A DNA stretch of 21,578 nucleotides from a virus. How positions within the stretch are numbered: the first letter of the stretch is position 1; each line of letters opens with the position of its first letter. The notes beneath the pieces are model-generated. The model did no database searches. It was not told where the DNA came from and was given only the letters and a program-made list of their open reading frames with translations. The DNA lies in IMG/VR virus record IMGVR_UViG_3300049448_000154, positions 1 through 21,578 of that record; one strand, 5' to 3'. The translations under genes and the position numbers were made by a program. This document shows, in pieces, positions 14,593-21,578 of this stretch.

Positions 14593-14813
14593 TGGTCGCG
14601 CATCTCCGTCATCCCGCAGCGCCGTTCGTTGCCCCGCTCTCGGGCGACATCAACCAGCGGCTGGCGCAAGTCGCGGACGCACTCAACCGCAAGGCTGACG
14701 CCAATGGCGCGACGGTGTTTCCCTATATCGGGCTGACCTCGCCAAATGGGACGACATGGAAGGTATCGATCGATGATACCGGGGCGCTTCATTTCGACGC
14801 GGTGCCGCGATGA
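14592..14813 (+). CDS. Small hypothetical protein, 73 aa
   Basis: Overlaps the nozzle stop by TGATG and the next gene by ATGA (14810-14813). Begins MVAHLRHPAAPFVAPLSGDI; residues 20-40 are a short amphipathic helix (NQRLAQVADALNRKADANGA) and the C-terminus is a beta hairpin-like stretch (TWKVSIDDTGALHFDAV) similar to the small repeat found at the ends of phage fibre/neck proteins. Function unknown, probably structural. Confidence 0.7.
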   Translation: MVAHLRHPAAPFVAPLSGDINQRLAQVADALNRKADANGATVFPYIGLTSPNGTTWKVSIDDTGALHFDAVPR

Positions 14814-15178
14814 GTTTGAGCGGGGGCGAGAAGGCACACAGGCTGCAGCAGGCGCTGGAGTATGGCGGCCCGACCCACAGGCTCGATGACGTGGTGCGGA
14901 TGCTGAAGGCAGGACAGGCGCAACTTTGGGAGAATGAAGGCGCGGTGATCGTTACCGAGATCAACGATTACCCGCTGCGGAAAGCTATCCACTATTGGCT
15001 ATTGGCCGGCGAGTTGCGCGATGTCCTGGCGCTTGAGCACGAAATCAACCCATGGGCGGTGGAGAATGGCTGCACCGTAGCGACGGCATGTGGCCGGCGT
15101 GGCTGGGGCCGCGTCGCTGCCCCTACGGGCTGGAGGCCGTGGCTGCCTAACTTCTACAAGGATTTGCGCCATGGGTAG
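14810..15178 (+). CDS. GNAT-like phage protein, 122 aa
   Basis: The pattern LKAGQAQLWENEGAVIVTEI then NDYPLRKAIHYWLLAGELRD and ENGCTVATACGRRGWGRV, ending in LPNFYKDL, is one I associate with small acetyltransferase-like (GNAT-fold) proteins encoded among podovirus tail and internal-virion genes. The GRRGWGRV segment lies where the acetyl-CoA-binding turn is expected. Whether it is an enzyme is unclear; such proteins may be structural. ATGA overlap with the previous gene; its TAG lies inside the start of the next gene. Confidence 0.6.
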   Translation: MSLSGGEKAHRLQQALEYGGPTHRLDDVVRMLKAGQAQLWENEGAVIVTEINDYPLRKAIHYWLLAGELRDVLALEHEINPWAVENGCTVATACGRRGWGRVAAPTGWRPWLPNFYKDLRHG

Positions 15179-16259
15179 TAAGGGCGGCAGCCAGCAAACG
15201 GCAAATAACGGCACCAGCAACACGTCCGGCTCATCCTCGACGCAACTCCCGTCATGGCTGACCGGCGCGGCACAGCAGGCTGTCGGCACCGCACAGACGC
15301 TGTCGCAAGACCCCAACCTGTTCAATCCCTACCCAGGGCAACAAGTTGCCGACGTGTCGCCCGGCATCCAGGCCGGCTGGAACTACGGCACCAATGCCGA
15401 CCCGACCGCTATGGCGCAGCAGATCGGCGGCACCACCGGCAACATCTACTCGGCCATCAGCGGCATGGCGCTGCCGCAGCAACAGCAGTATCTACAGGGC
15501 GGCCTGCAGCAGGCGCAGGGACTGCTCGGGGGGTGGGCGGGGCAGGGACCGGCCAGCGCGCAGGGCGTGGCGCAGGACGCCCAGTCGATGATGTCGCCCT
15601 ACATCCAATCGGTGATTGACCCGACCAGAGCATTGGGTCAGCAGGCACTGACCCAGAATTTGCAACAGGTGGGTGCCAACGCAAATCAGGCGGGTGCATT
15701 CGGTGGCTCGCGCCAGGGCGTCATGGAAGGCGTGGCGCAGTCGCAGGAGGCGCTCGGCGAAAGCAACATTCTCGGCAACCTGCTGAACACCGGCTACGGC
15801 CAGGCGCTGACCCAGGCGGGCAACCTCGCCAATACGCGGCAGCAGCTAGGTGCCACTGCGGCCGGCAATCTGGCGTCGATGTATGGCAACGTCGGCAGCG
15901 CCATGGCCGGCTACGGGCAGGCCGACCTCACCAACGCGCTCAACGCAGGACAGGGCATTCCACAGCAGTATCTGCAGAACCTGCTCGGCATCGGTGCCGG
16001 GCAGCAGAGCCAGCAGCAGGCGCTGCTGAATAGCCAGATGGGCAACTACTACGCGCAGCAGCAGCAACCGATCCAAAATCTCGATCTACTGCTCTCCGCC
16101 GTCACTGGCGTGCCCTACGGCACCACGGGCACGACCTCGGGCACGGGTGGCACCACCGGCACCACGACGGGCAGCACAAATCCCGGCGTCGGGAGCACAG
16201 TAGCGAGTGGTATCGGCACTGCGGCCGCCGTCGCCGGCACCATCGCGCTGATCGCATGA
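15171..16259 (+). CDS. Putative DNA ejection / internal virion protein, Gln/Gly-rich
   Basis: 362 residues. ATG 15171 is preferred (AAGGA about 10 bases upstream, overlap with the previous stop); the frame extends further 5' only through the GNAT-like gene. The segment MMSPYIQSVIDPTRALGQQA, then NANQAGAFGGSRQGVMEGVA, is a common phage motif in ejection or pilot-like proteins. Long Gln/Ala/Gly helices make up the middle. Residues about 318-338 are a Gly/Thr tract (GTTGTTSGTGGTTGTTTGST), followed by a hydrophobic C-terminus (VASGIGTAAAVAGTIALIA) that could insert in a membrane. The role is inferred from composition, motif and position. Confidence 0.7.
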   Translation: MGSKGGSQQTANNGTSNTSGSSSTQLPSWLTGAAQQAVGTAQTLSQDPNLFNPYPGQQVADVSPGIQAGWNYGTNADPTAMAQQIGGTTGNIYSAISGMALPQQQQYLQGGLQQAQGLLGGWAGQGPASAQGVAQDAQSMMSPYIQSVIDPTRALGQQALTQNLQQVGANANQAGAFGGSRQGVMEGVAQSQEALGESNILGNLLNTGYGQALTQAGNLANTRQQLGATAAGNLASMYGNVGSAMAGYGQADLTNALNAGQGIPQQYLQNLLGIGAGQQSQQQALLNSQMGNYYAQQQQPIQNLDLLLSAVTGVPYGTTGTTSGTGGTTGTTTGSTNPGVGSTVASGIGTAAAVAGTIALIA

Positions 16260-16903
16260 CGCAGCCCACCGCCCCCTTGGATACGCTCATGGGCCTGCGC
16301 TTCAACGTGCTGCAGGGTGCCACGTTGGCGCTGACCGAGGCGGCCCACGTCAGCGCGCTGCTGGCGATGATGGAGCCTGAGCAGGACGCCACGGTACTGG
16401 ATCTCGGCTGCGGCATCGGTGGCGTGGCGCAGTTGATGGGCGCCGAGCGGCCAGATCTGCGATTTGCGCTGGTCAACAGCGAGCCGCTGCAACTCGCGAT
16501 GGCCGACCCGAAGCTGCTGCGGGTGCTGGCCGATTACCACCACGTCCCGCTGCCGGACGGCTACGCCTCAGGTGCCATGTTCCTCTACTCGCTGTGCTAC
16601 GGGCGTCTGCTCGATGCCCTGACTTCGGCGCACCGTCTCGTGCAGCCGGATGGCTGGCTGTTCGTGTACGACTTCGAGCGTCTTGGCGGTGACAACACGC
16701 TGATGGAGCAGCGGCTGGGTTGTCACGCCGTAAGCGTCGAGGAGACGCAGGCAGCAGCCGAGGCCGCCGGCTGGCGCATCGCATCCTGGGAGCGTCTTAA
16801 GCCGCATCCCGAGCGGTTCTCAATGGCCTGCGCTATCGTGCCCGATGGCGCCGCTATCTTCAGCCAGATTGCCCTGGTTGCCTGGCGCGCGGTGCGGCAA
16901 TGA
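16256..16903 (+). CDS. Class I SAM-dependent methyltransferase
   Basis: 215 residues of Rossmann-type methyltransferase. Motif I is VLDLGCGIGGVAQ (47-59), the SAM-binding loop; the second strand gives FALVNSEPLQLAMA; the VPLPDGYASGAMFLYSLCYG segment (97-116) is the post-motif region of Methyltransf_11-type enzymes, and LVQPDGWLFVYDF is strand 5. There is no DNA-methylase catalytic motif (DPPY/NPPY or PC), so the target is more likely a small molecule or protein. Overlaps the preceding gene by ATGA and the following PP-loop gene by ATGA, so the last two are probably made together. Confidence 0.85.
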   Translation: MTQPTAPLDTLMGLRFNVLQGATLALTEAAHVSALLAMMEPEQDATVLDLGCGIGGVAQLMGAERPDLRFALVNSEPLQLAMADPKLLRVLADYHHVPLPDGYASGAMFLYSLCYGRLLDALTSAHRLVQPDGWLFVYDFERLGGDNTLMEQRLGCHAVSVEETQAAAEAAGWRIASWERLKPHPERFSMACAIVPDGAAIFSQIALVAWRAVRQ

Positions 16904-17634
16904 GGGAGCGGCTGGATCGACATGATAAGGTGGCGCTTGCGTTTTCCGGCGGAAAAGACTCCCTCGCGTGCGTCTATCTGCTCAAGGACGACTGGGACCG
17001 TATTTGCATTTACCATGTCGATACCGGCGACGAGCTGCCGGAGATGCGCGACGCGGTAGCAGCCATCGAAGCCATGGTGCCGCATTTCGTCCGCGTGCAA
17101 ACCAACGTCACCGACTGGATCACGCGCAACGGCGTGCCGACTGACCTGGTGCCGCACACAGCGCACTACCTCGGGCAGGCGATGGGCGAGGGCAGCACGC
17201 GACTGGCCTCACGCTACGATTGCTGCCGGGACAATCGCGCCGGCCCGCTGTTTGCCAGGATCGTGGCAGACGGCAACACGATGATGATCAGCGGCATTCG
17301 ACAGAATGACATGCGGATCATGCCATCGCATGACGGCGATGTGCTGGACGGCATCGAGGTGTTCTATCCGCTGGAGACGTGGAGCACCGCCGACGTGCTG
17401 GGGTACCTGGCGCGTGTTGGGGCGCCCCTGCCGGCGTTCTATCCGGAGCTGGAGCACGGCGTGGACTGCGCGGGCTGCAGTGCCTGGTGGTCGGAGAAAC
17501 GTGGCGCGTGGCTGCGGCGGAAGCATCCGGAGATCTATCGGCGGTATCAGGCGCGGCTGCGGATGATCGAGCAGGAGATCAGCGAGCCGCTGCGGTTGCT
17601 GACCAGCGAGATAGCGACGGAGCATGTGCGATGA
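16900..17634 (+). CDS. PAPS/APS reductase-like PP-loop protein with Fe-S motif
   Basis: 244 residues of the adenine nucleotide alpha-hydrolase superfamily. Residues 14-22 are AFSGGKDSL, the PP-loop for ATP or nucleotide; YHVDTGDELPEM (38-49) is the next conserved strand. Cys108-Cys109, then 80 residues, then Cys190-x2-Cys193 is the [4Fe-4S]-ligand layout of assimilatory APS reductases. However, the C-terminal catalytic Cys of CysH (ECG(L/I)H) is absent; the tail is the basic helix WLRRKHPEIYRRYQARLRMI. It may therefore activate or transfer sulfur rather than reduce sulfate. Overlaps the methyltransferase upstream and the next gene downstream (ATGA). Confidence 0.85.
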   Translation: MRERLDRHDKVALAFSGGKDSLACVYLLKDDWDRICIYHVDTGDELPEMRDAVAAIEAMVPHFVRVQTNVTDWITRNGVPTDLVPHTAHYLGQAMGEGSTRLASRYDCCRDNRAGPLFARIVADGNTMMISGIRQNDMRIMPSHDGDVLDGIEVFYPLETWSTADVLGYLARVGAPLPAFYPELEHGVDCAGCSAWWSEKRGAWLRRKHPEIYRRYQARLRMIEQEISEPLRLLTSEIATEHVR

Positions 17635-18017
17635 GTGGTTACACGCCGCTTCCCGATGTGCTCGCCCAGTGGGGCAATGAAGAAATCCCTGTGGGCCAGG
17701 GCGGGTTCGTTGATAGCGGCTCGTTCGACACACCAAGCAGCGGTGGCATCGACGCTGCTGGTCTTGCCAAGGCGATGGAAGGGCTCAAGGCCGGTACCCC
17801 ACAGCAGCCGGCGGCGTCAAACCTGCCGGCAGGCGCGTCAGCGGCATCGGGCGGGGCTTCCTCGGGCGCCTACAGTGGCAACCCGGCGGGCATGCACGGC
17901 CTCGTGCAGATGCTGATGGAGCGCGTGCAGGCGCTGCGAGCCGCATCCAATCCGGCCAATGCTAGGCCGGTCAATCTCCAGGGCGGTTCACGGCCTAGCG
18001 GCTTATTGGGGTTGTAA
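17631..18017 (+). CDS. Hypothetical virion-associated protein, 128 aa
   Basis: ATG 17631 overlaps the previous stop (ATGA); the frame is open farther upstream only inside the PP-loop gene. Begins MSGYTPLPDVLAQWGNEEIP. Largely low complexity, Ala/Gly/Ser-rich, with a helical segment GMHGLVQMLMERVQALRAAS (about residues 87-106). Three bases separate it from the next large gene. Probably a small internal-virion or ejection component by context; family not recognised. Confidence 0.65.
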   Translation: MSGYTPLPDVLAQWGNEEIPVGQGGFVDSGSFDTPSSGGIDAAGLAKAMEGLKAGTPQQPAASNLPAGASAASGGASSGAYSGNPAGMHGLVQMLMERVQALRAASNPANARPVNLQGGSRPSGLLGL

Positions 18018-18019
18018 CC

Positions 18020-20260
18020 ATGGCAGCACCTGACACCGAGACACAGGCCCCACCTGACTACTCTGGGGCATCGCCAGACCTGCTAGCGGCGCTGAAGAAC
18101 CTAGGCGGCGGCGGTGCCCCGCTCGATTACGGCTCGCTTGCACAGCAACTCCTGCAACAGCCCACGCTGCCGCAACCCGACACCACGCCGGTCACCCGCG
18201 GCTTACTCTCGCGGCTCGGTGAGGCACTCGGTGGCGGCCAGGTCAGCGGCGTCATGTCGCCGGCACAGTCGGAGACGGCCGGGCTGCGCTCGCTGCGTGA
18301 CTTCGGCACCAGCCTGATAGCGGGCTCTGGCTACTATCCCGGCAAGCCGGCGCTCGGTGCCTTCGCGGAGGGCTTCCAGGGCGCTGAGCGGAGCCAGCGG
18401 GGATCGGAGCAGCAGGCGGCTGCCACTCTCGCAGCGCAGCAGCAATACGCCGCCGGGCAGCAGGAGCAGTACCTCAAGCGGCTCAAGACGGCGCTCCCGC
18501 TGCTGCAGATGGAGGCCGGTTCGAACATCCCAAATGCGCTGCTCAGCGCCAACACGCCGGCCGTGCCGGGAACAGCGGGCGGGGCCGGCAAGCCAGGAGG
18601 CGGTGGCATTGCTCTCGGCATGCGGCAGAACAATCCGCTGAACCTGACCTTTGCCGGGCAGCCAGGCGCGCAGCCAGGACAGGGCAACCGGTTCGCCACG
18701 TTCTCCGATCTTCCGAGCGGCGTTGCGGCAACAGCGGATCAGCTCGCGCTCTACCAGACACAGCACGGCATCAACACGGTGCAGGACGCGGTCAAGCGCT
18801 GGGTCAGCGATCCGAAGGCCGATCTGACCAGCTACACGGCCGATGTCGCGAATGCCCTCGGCGTCAAGCCGACCGACAAGATCGATCTTACCGACCCCGC
18901 CGTGCAGCAGAAATTCATCCTCGCTGCCCAACCCCACGAGAGCGGCGGCGGTGGTGCGACGCTCAATCCGGCCGATGTCGCAAAGGGCGTGCAACTGGCG
19001 GCCGCCAACCGGGGCCAGACGGTGCAGGGGCCCCAGGCGCCCTATAAGGTAGCCACGGCAGGCGCGACCGTTCCTGGGCCTCCCAGCGGCTCTACGACGG
19101 CGCCCGCCGCAACGCCTCCACCCCCGGGCCAGACGCCGCCAGCGGCCTCCACAGCCCCACCCGCGCCGCCCACGTTTGCCGACTTCCAGGCAAAGAACCT
19201 GATCCCGACCACGCCAGAGGAGCAGACGACGCTCGATGGCCTGAGACGGGTGCAACAGCAAACGGCGACGGAGTTGCAGCGCGCGCCACAGACTGGCGTC
19301 GATCGGGTCAAGGTCGTCCAGGCAGCCCGCGAGGCAGCCGACAATCTGGCCAACGCGACGCGCCAGATACAGGACGCCCACACCGCCCATCAGGTGACGC
19401 TGTACAACGCTGACCAGCAGCGGCAGGCGCAGGCCGGCATCGAGACGCAGAGGATACAGGCGGCGGCAGCCGAGGCCGAGAGGCAGCGGCAGGCGGCTGA
19501 GCGGATCGAGAACATCAAGGCCGGCATCACGCAGCGCCAGAAACAGGCCGATGCGGACGTTGCGGCTGGCAGTAAACTCTCGGAGACGTACGACGCCAAC
19601 GCAGCGCACGCCGGTGAAATCCACACCATGCTCGCGCAACTCGGACCTAACCTACAGAACCTGCCGCAAGGCTTTACCGCTCAACTCATGGCGCAGCATC
19701 CAGGGTTGGTCACGACAATGGCCAACGCTGGCCTGGTTGATCCGAAGACGCGCGATGCCGTGCAACTTGTGACCGGCCTCAATAATTATCTGTCAGTTGC
19801 ACTGAGGCCGCTGCAATCCGGCTCGCTGCGCAATGTGGAGATGGAGAAGTTCCAAGCTGCGTTGCCTAACATGCTGCAATCGCCTGCCGGACAGCAGAAG
19901 GCATTGGCATTCCTACTGAACATGACCGACCGGGTGCAGAAAGAGGCCGACTACGTTCGTGGGCAATTCCATCGGCAGATACCAGATCCAACAAACCCAA
20001 ACGCGACACTCCCGGCCTATAATCTGCCGCCGGATCTCTTCTCAAAGATGGACAAAGAGCTGGGCCCGGTGCTGCCTCATTATAGCGGTGGGGCGCCGAC
20101 AGATGCGACGGCTGCCGATTATCAGAAGTATGTGCAGAGCCAGAAGCCAGGCATGCCATATTACGGCTACACGCGGGTGGTTCGTAATGGACAGCCAGTA
20201 CTCGATAAGAACGGACGGCAGGTTATGCGGGAGGAGCTGCAAGTGGCTCCGGAGGAGTAA
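18020..20260 (+). CDS. Large putative internal virion protein with lysozyme-like domain
   Basis: 746 residues. Residues 1-195 are Ala/Gln/Gly-rich helices with linkers. Residues 201-308 resemble the virion peptidoglycan-hydrolase-like module of phage structural proteins: MRQNNPLNLTFAG, FATFSDLPSGVAATADQLAL, INTVQDAVKRWVS, SYTADVANALGV and PHESG. In these proteins the module opens the cell wall during DNA entry; the catalytic Glu is not certain here (Glu307 lies in a possible place). A Pro/Thr-rich linker (about 345-390) leads to a long coiled coil (about 400-520, e.g. AEAERQRQAAERIENIKAGI) and a helical C-terminal part. Starts three bases after the previous stop. Confidence 0.7.
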   Translation: MAAPDTETQAPPDYSGASPDLLAALKNLGGGGAPLDYGSLAQQLLQQPTLPQPDTTPVTRGLLSRLGEALGGGQVSGVMSPAQSETAGLRSLRDFGTSLIAGSGYYPGKPALGAFAEGFQGAERSQRGSEQQAAATLAAQQQYAAGQQEQYLKRLKTALPLLQMEAGSNIPNALLSANTPAVPGTAGGAGKPGGGGIALGMRQNNPLNLTFAGQPGAQPGQGNRFATFSDLPSGVAATADQLALYQTQHGINTVQDAVKRWVSDPKADLTSYTADVANALGVKPTDKIDLTDPAVQQKFILAAQPHESGGGGATLNPADVAKGVQLAAANRGQTVQGPQAPYKVATAGATVPGPPSGSTTAPAATPPPPGQTPPAASTAPPAPPTFADFQAKNLIPTTPEEQTTLDGLRRVQQQTATELQRAPQTGVDRVKVVQAAREAADNLANATRQIQDAHTAHQVTLYNADQQRQAQAGIETQRIQAAAAEAERQRQAAERIENIKAGITQRQKQADADVAAGSKLSETYDANAAHAGEIHTMLAQLGPNLQNLPQGFTAQLMAQHPGLVTTMANAGLVDPKTRDAVQLVTGLNNYLSVALRPLQSGSLRNVEMEKFQAALPNMLQSPAGQQKALAFLLNMTDRVQKEADYVRGQFHRQIPDPTNPNATLPAYNLPPDLFSKMDKELGPVLPHYSGGAPTDATAADYQKYVQSQKPGMPYYGYTRVVRNGQPVLDKNGRQVMREELQVAPEE

Positions 20261-20263
20261 GAG

Positions 20264-21578
20264 ATGGCAGCTTTCCCCGGCGCTCCTGACGCTGCTCCAA
20301 CTCTCAACGATGTTGTCCCCACCTCTGAAGCAGACGACGCAACGATGACGCCAACAGAAGCGTCGAAGGCAGCAGCCGACGCTCAGCGCGTGCGATCCTC
20401 GCAGCCAAACACCGTCGCTGATGTCACATCCACGACGGATGTGGCGCCGCCGCCTGGAATACTGAGCCGTGCATGGACCTCTCTAGCCTCCATCCCGAGT
20501 GAAATCGCCAATCCAACGCCTGCCACAGCCAGCGGGCCTCCTGGTGTCGGGAAGGAGTTCGGTGAAGGCTTCGTCCGCGGCATTCATGACGTGGCAAGCC
20601 CACCGACCACATGGCTGCTGCGGCAGCTAGGCGTTGGTGACGCGGCAACCAAGCAGGCCGCAGAGCGTCAGCAGCAGTTCGAGCAGCAATACGGCAACAG
20701 CCCCGTCGCCTCTGTTGGGCGCACCGTCGGCCAGACGGTTGCCACACTGCCGGCGACGAGCGGCGCTGGCGCCCTGGTGACGCGCGGCGCTGCCACCATT
20801 CCTGGCGTGGCCGGACGGGTCGTCCAGGCAGTAGCGGGATCGACGCCTGCCGAGGGCATTGTGGGGCGAACCGCCCAACTGGCCACACAGGGCGCTGCGA
20901 CGGGCGCAACGCAGGCAGGGCTAACATCATCGGCGTCAGATCAGCCGATCAGCGATCAGCTGCTGACAGGGGCGACAGTCGGTGGTGTCGCAGGCCCGGT
21001 GATCGGTGGCCTGACCAAGGCAGTCGACATGCTGCGCGGCTACGTCGGTGGCGTGCGGCCAGAGATCGCTGCCTTGGCCGACAAGGCGCGGCAACTCTAC
21101 CGCGTGAATATCCCGGCGCCATCGATGCTGGACAACCCGACGCTGCGCATGATGGCGGACCAGACGGCAAAGTGGCCGTTCAGCGGGGCTGATGCAGCAG
21201 CGCTCGCCAGCCAGCGGCAAATCCAGGGTGCCATCGCCAACCAGATGGGCTCGGACGCCAATACATTCGGCCCCGCCACGATGAAAGCGGCCGCAGATAA
21301 TCTCAGCCAGGGCTATAAAGACGCGCTGGCCAAGGTGCCGAACGTCGTTGGTGGTCAACCGCTGGTCGATGCGCTTTCTGATATTGGCACCGACGCTTCC
21401 AAGTATACCGTGGGCGATGCGACAACTCATGTTGGGAGGGCCATTCGTGAGGTGGCCGACGCTTTTAAAAGCGGCCCGATTACTCCGGAGGCTTACCGGA
21501 CACTGACCGGCTCTGACGGCCCTTTGGCTAAGATTTCCAATGCGGCGCCATCGGCGGCGCAGGACTATCTCGGCAGGA
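20264..21578 (+). CDS. Large putative ejection/structural protein (3' partial)
   Basis: ATG 20264, three bases after the upstream stop; GGAGGAG at 20251-20257 is an excellent ribosome-binding sequence. The frame is open to the right edge (438 codons seen). Residues 1-85 are polar and disordered. FGEGFVRGIHDVASPPTTWL, then Gln-rich AERQQQFEQQYGNSPVAS, and alternating Gly/Ala helices with VGGVAGPVIGGLTKAVDMLR (about 240-270) follow; the last can be membrane-active. The later part is helical (TMKAAADNLSQGYKDALAKV). This composition is typical of the largest podovirus internal-virion proteins that form the ejection channel. Confidence 0.65.
   Translation, partial: MAAFPGAPDAAPTLNDVVPTSEADDATMTPTEASKAAADAQRVRSSQPNTVADVTSTTDVAPPPGILSRAWTSLASIPSEIANPTPATASGPPGVGKEFGEGFVRGIHDVASPPTTWLLRQLGVGDAATKQAAERQQQFEQQYGNSPVASVGRTVGQTVATLPATSGAGALVTRGAATIPGVAGRVVQAVAGSTPAEGIVGRTAQLATQGAATGATQAGLTSSASDQPISDQLLTGATVGGVAGPVIGGLTKAVDMLRGYVGGVRPEIAALADKARQLYRVNIPAPSMLDNPTLRMMADQTAKWPFSGADAAALASQRQIQGAIANQMGSDANTFGPATMKAAADNLSQGYKDALAKVPNVVGGQPLVDALSDIGTDASKYTVGDATTHVGRAIREVADAFKSGPITPEAYRTLTGSDGPLAKISNAAPSAAQDYLGR

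Overview
The window is a GC-rich stretch of a tailed-phage (or prophage) late region. Every gene I can support lies on the + strand, in tightly packed and often overlapping (ATGA, GTGA, TGATG) order. The portal, DUF5309-type major capsid protein, adaptor and beta-propeller nozzle resemble the virion module of short-tailed (podovirus) phages of the SU10/P22-like kind. The host cannot be named. The CRISPR repeats are of the type I-E kind, so a bacterium with a type I-E system is the likely host setting, but no cas gene is present here. Both window edges cut genes: the portal at the left and a large putative ejection protein at the right.

Layout. 1-2775: portal (5' partial) and three small proteins. 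2773-2862: a one-spacer CRISPR unit reading on the - strand. 2899-4041: scaffold-like protein. 4072-4283: a three-spacer type I-E-like array reading on the + strand, then two hairpins and a long untranslated region. 4677-5660: major capsid protein. 5711-6283: free-standing HNH endonuclease with its own candidate promoter. 6300-8171: head-completion genes, including a tandem paralogous pair, one member carrying an Ig-like domain, and the adaptor. 8190-8669: possible second mobile nuclease-like gene. 8682-12857: LamG-like fibre with a HiPIP-type cysteine signature, and two paralogous tail fibres with S74 chaperone domains, with small proteins between them. 12857-15178: small basic protein, nozzle protein, small protein, GNAT-like protein. 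15171-21578: putative ejection or pilot proteins. Among these sit a SAM methyltransferase and a PAPS/APS-reductase-like protein that overlap each other.

The most remarkable feature is the pair of cas-less CRISPR loci that flank the scaffold gene in opposite orientations. The single spacer of the left unit (2802-2833), read on the - strand, matches 25 of 32 bases of this phage's own portal gene (1625-1656) in the same reading frame. The encoded peptides are APGIQLLGNLP (spacer) and APSVQLLGNLP (own portal). Three of the seven mismatches are synonymous third-position changes. The portal site is preceded by AAG, the classic type I-E PAM, and the other four mismatches cluster at positions 7-10, reaching the seed. 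The simplest reading is that the spacer came from the portal gene of a related, competing phage. The phage would then carry guides that turn a host's Cascade against its relatives while its own genome differs in the seed.
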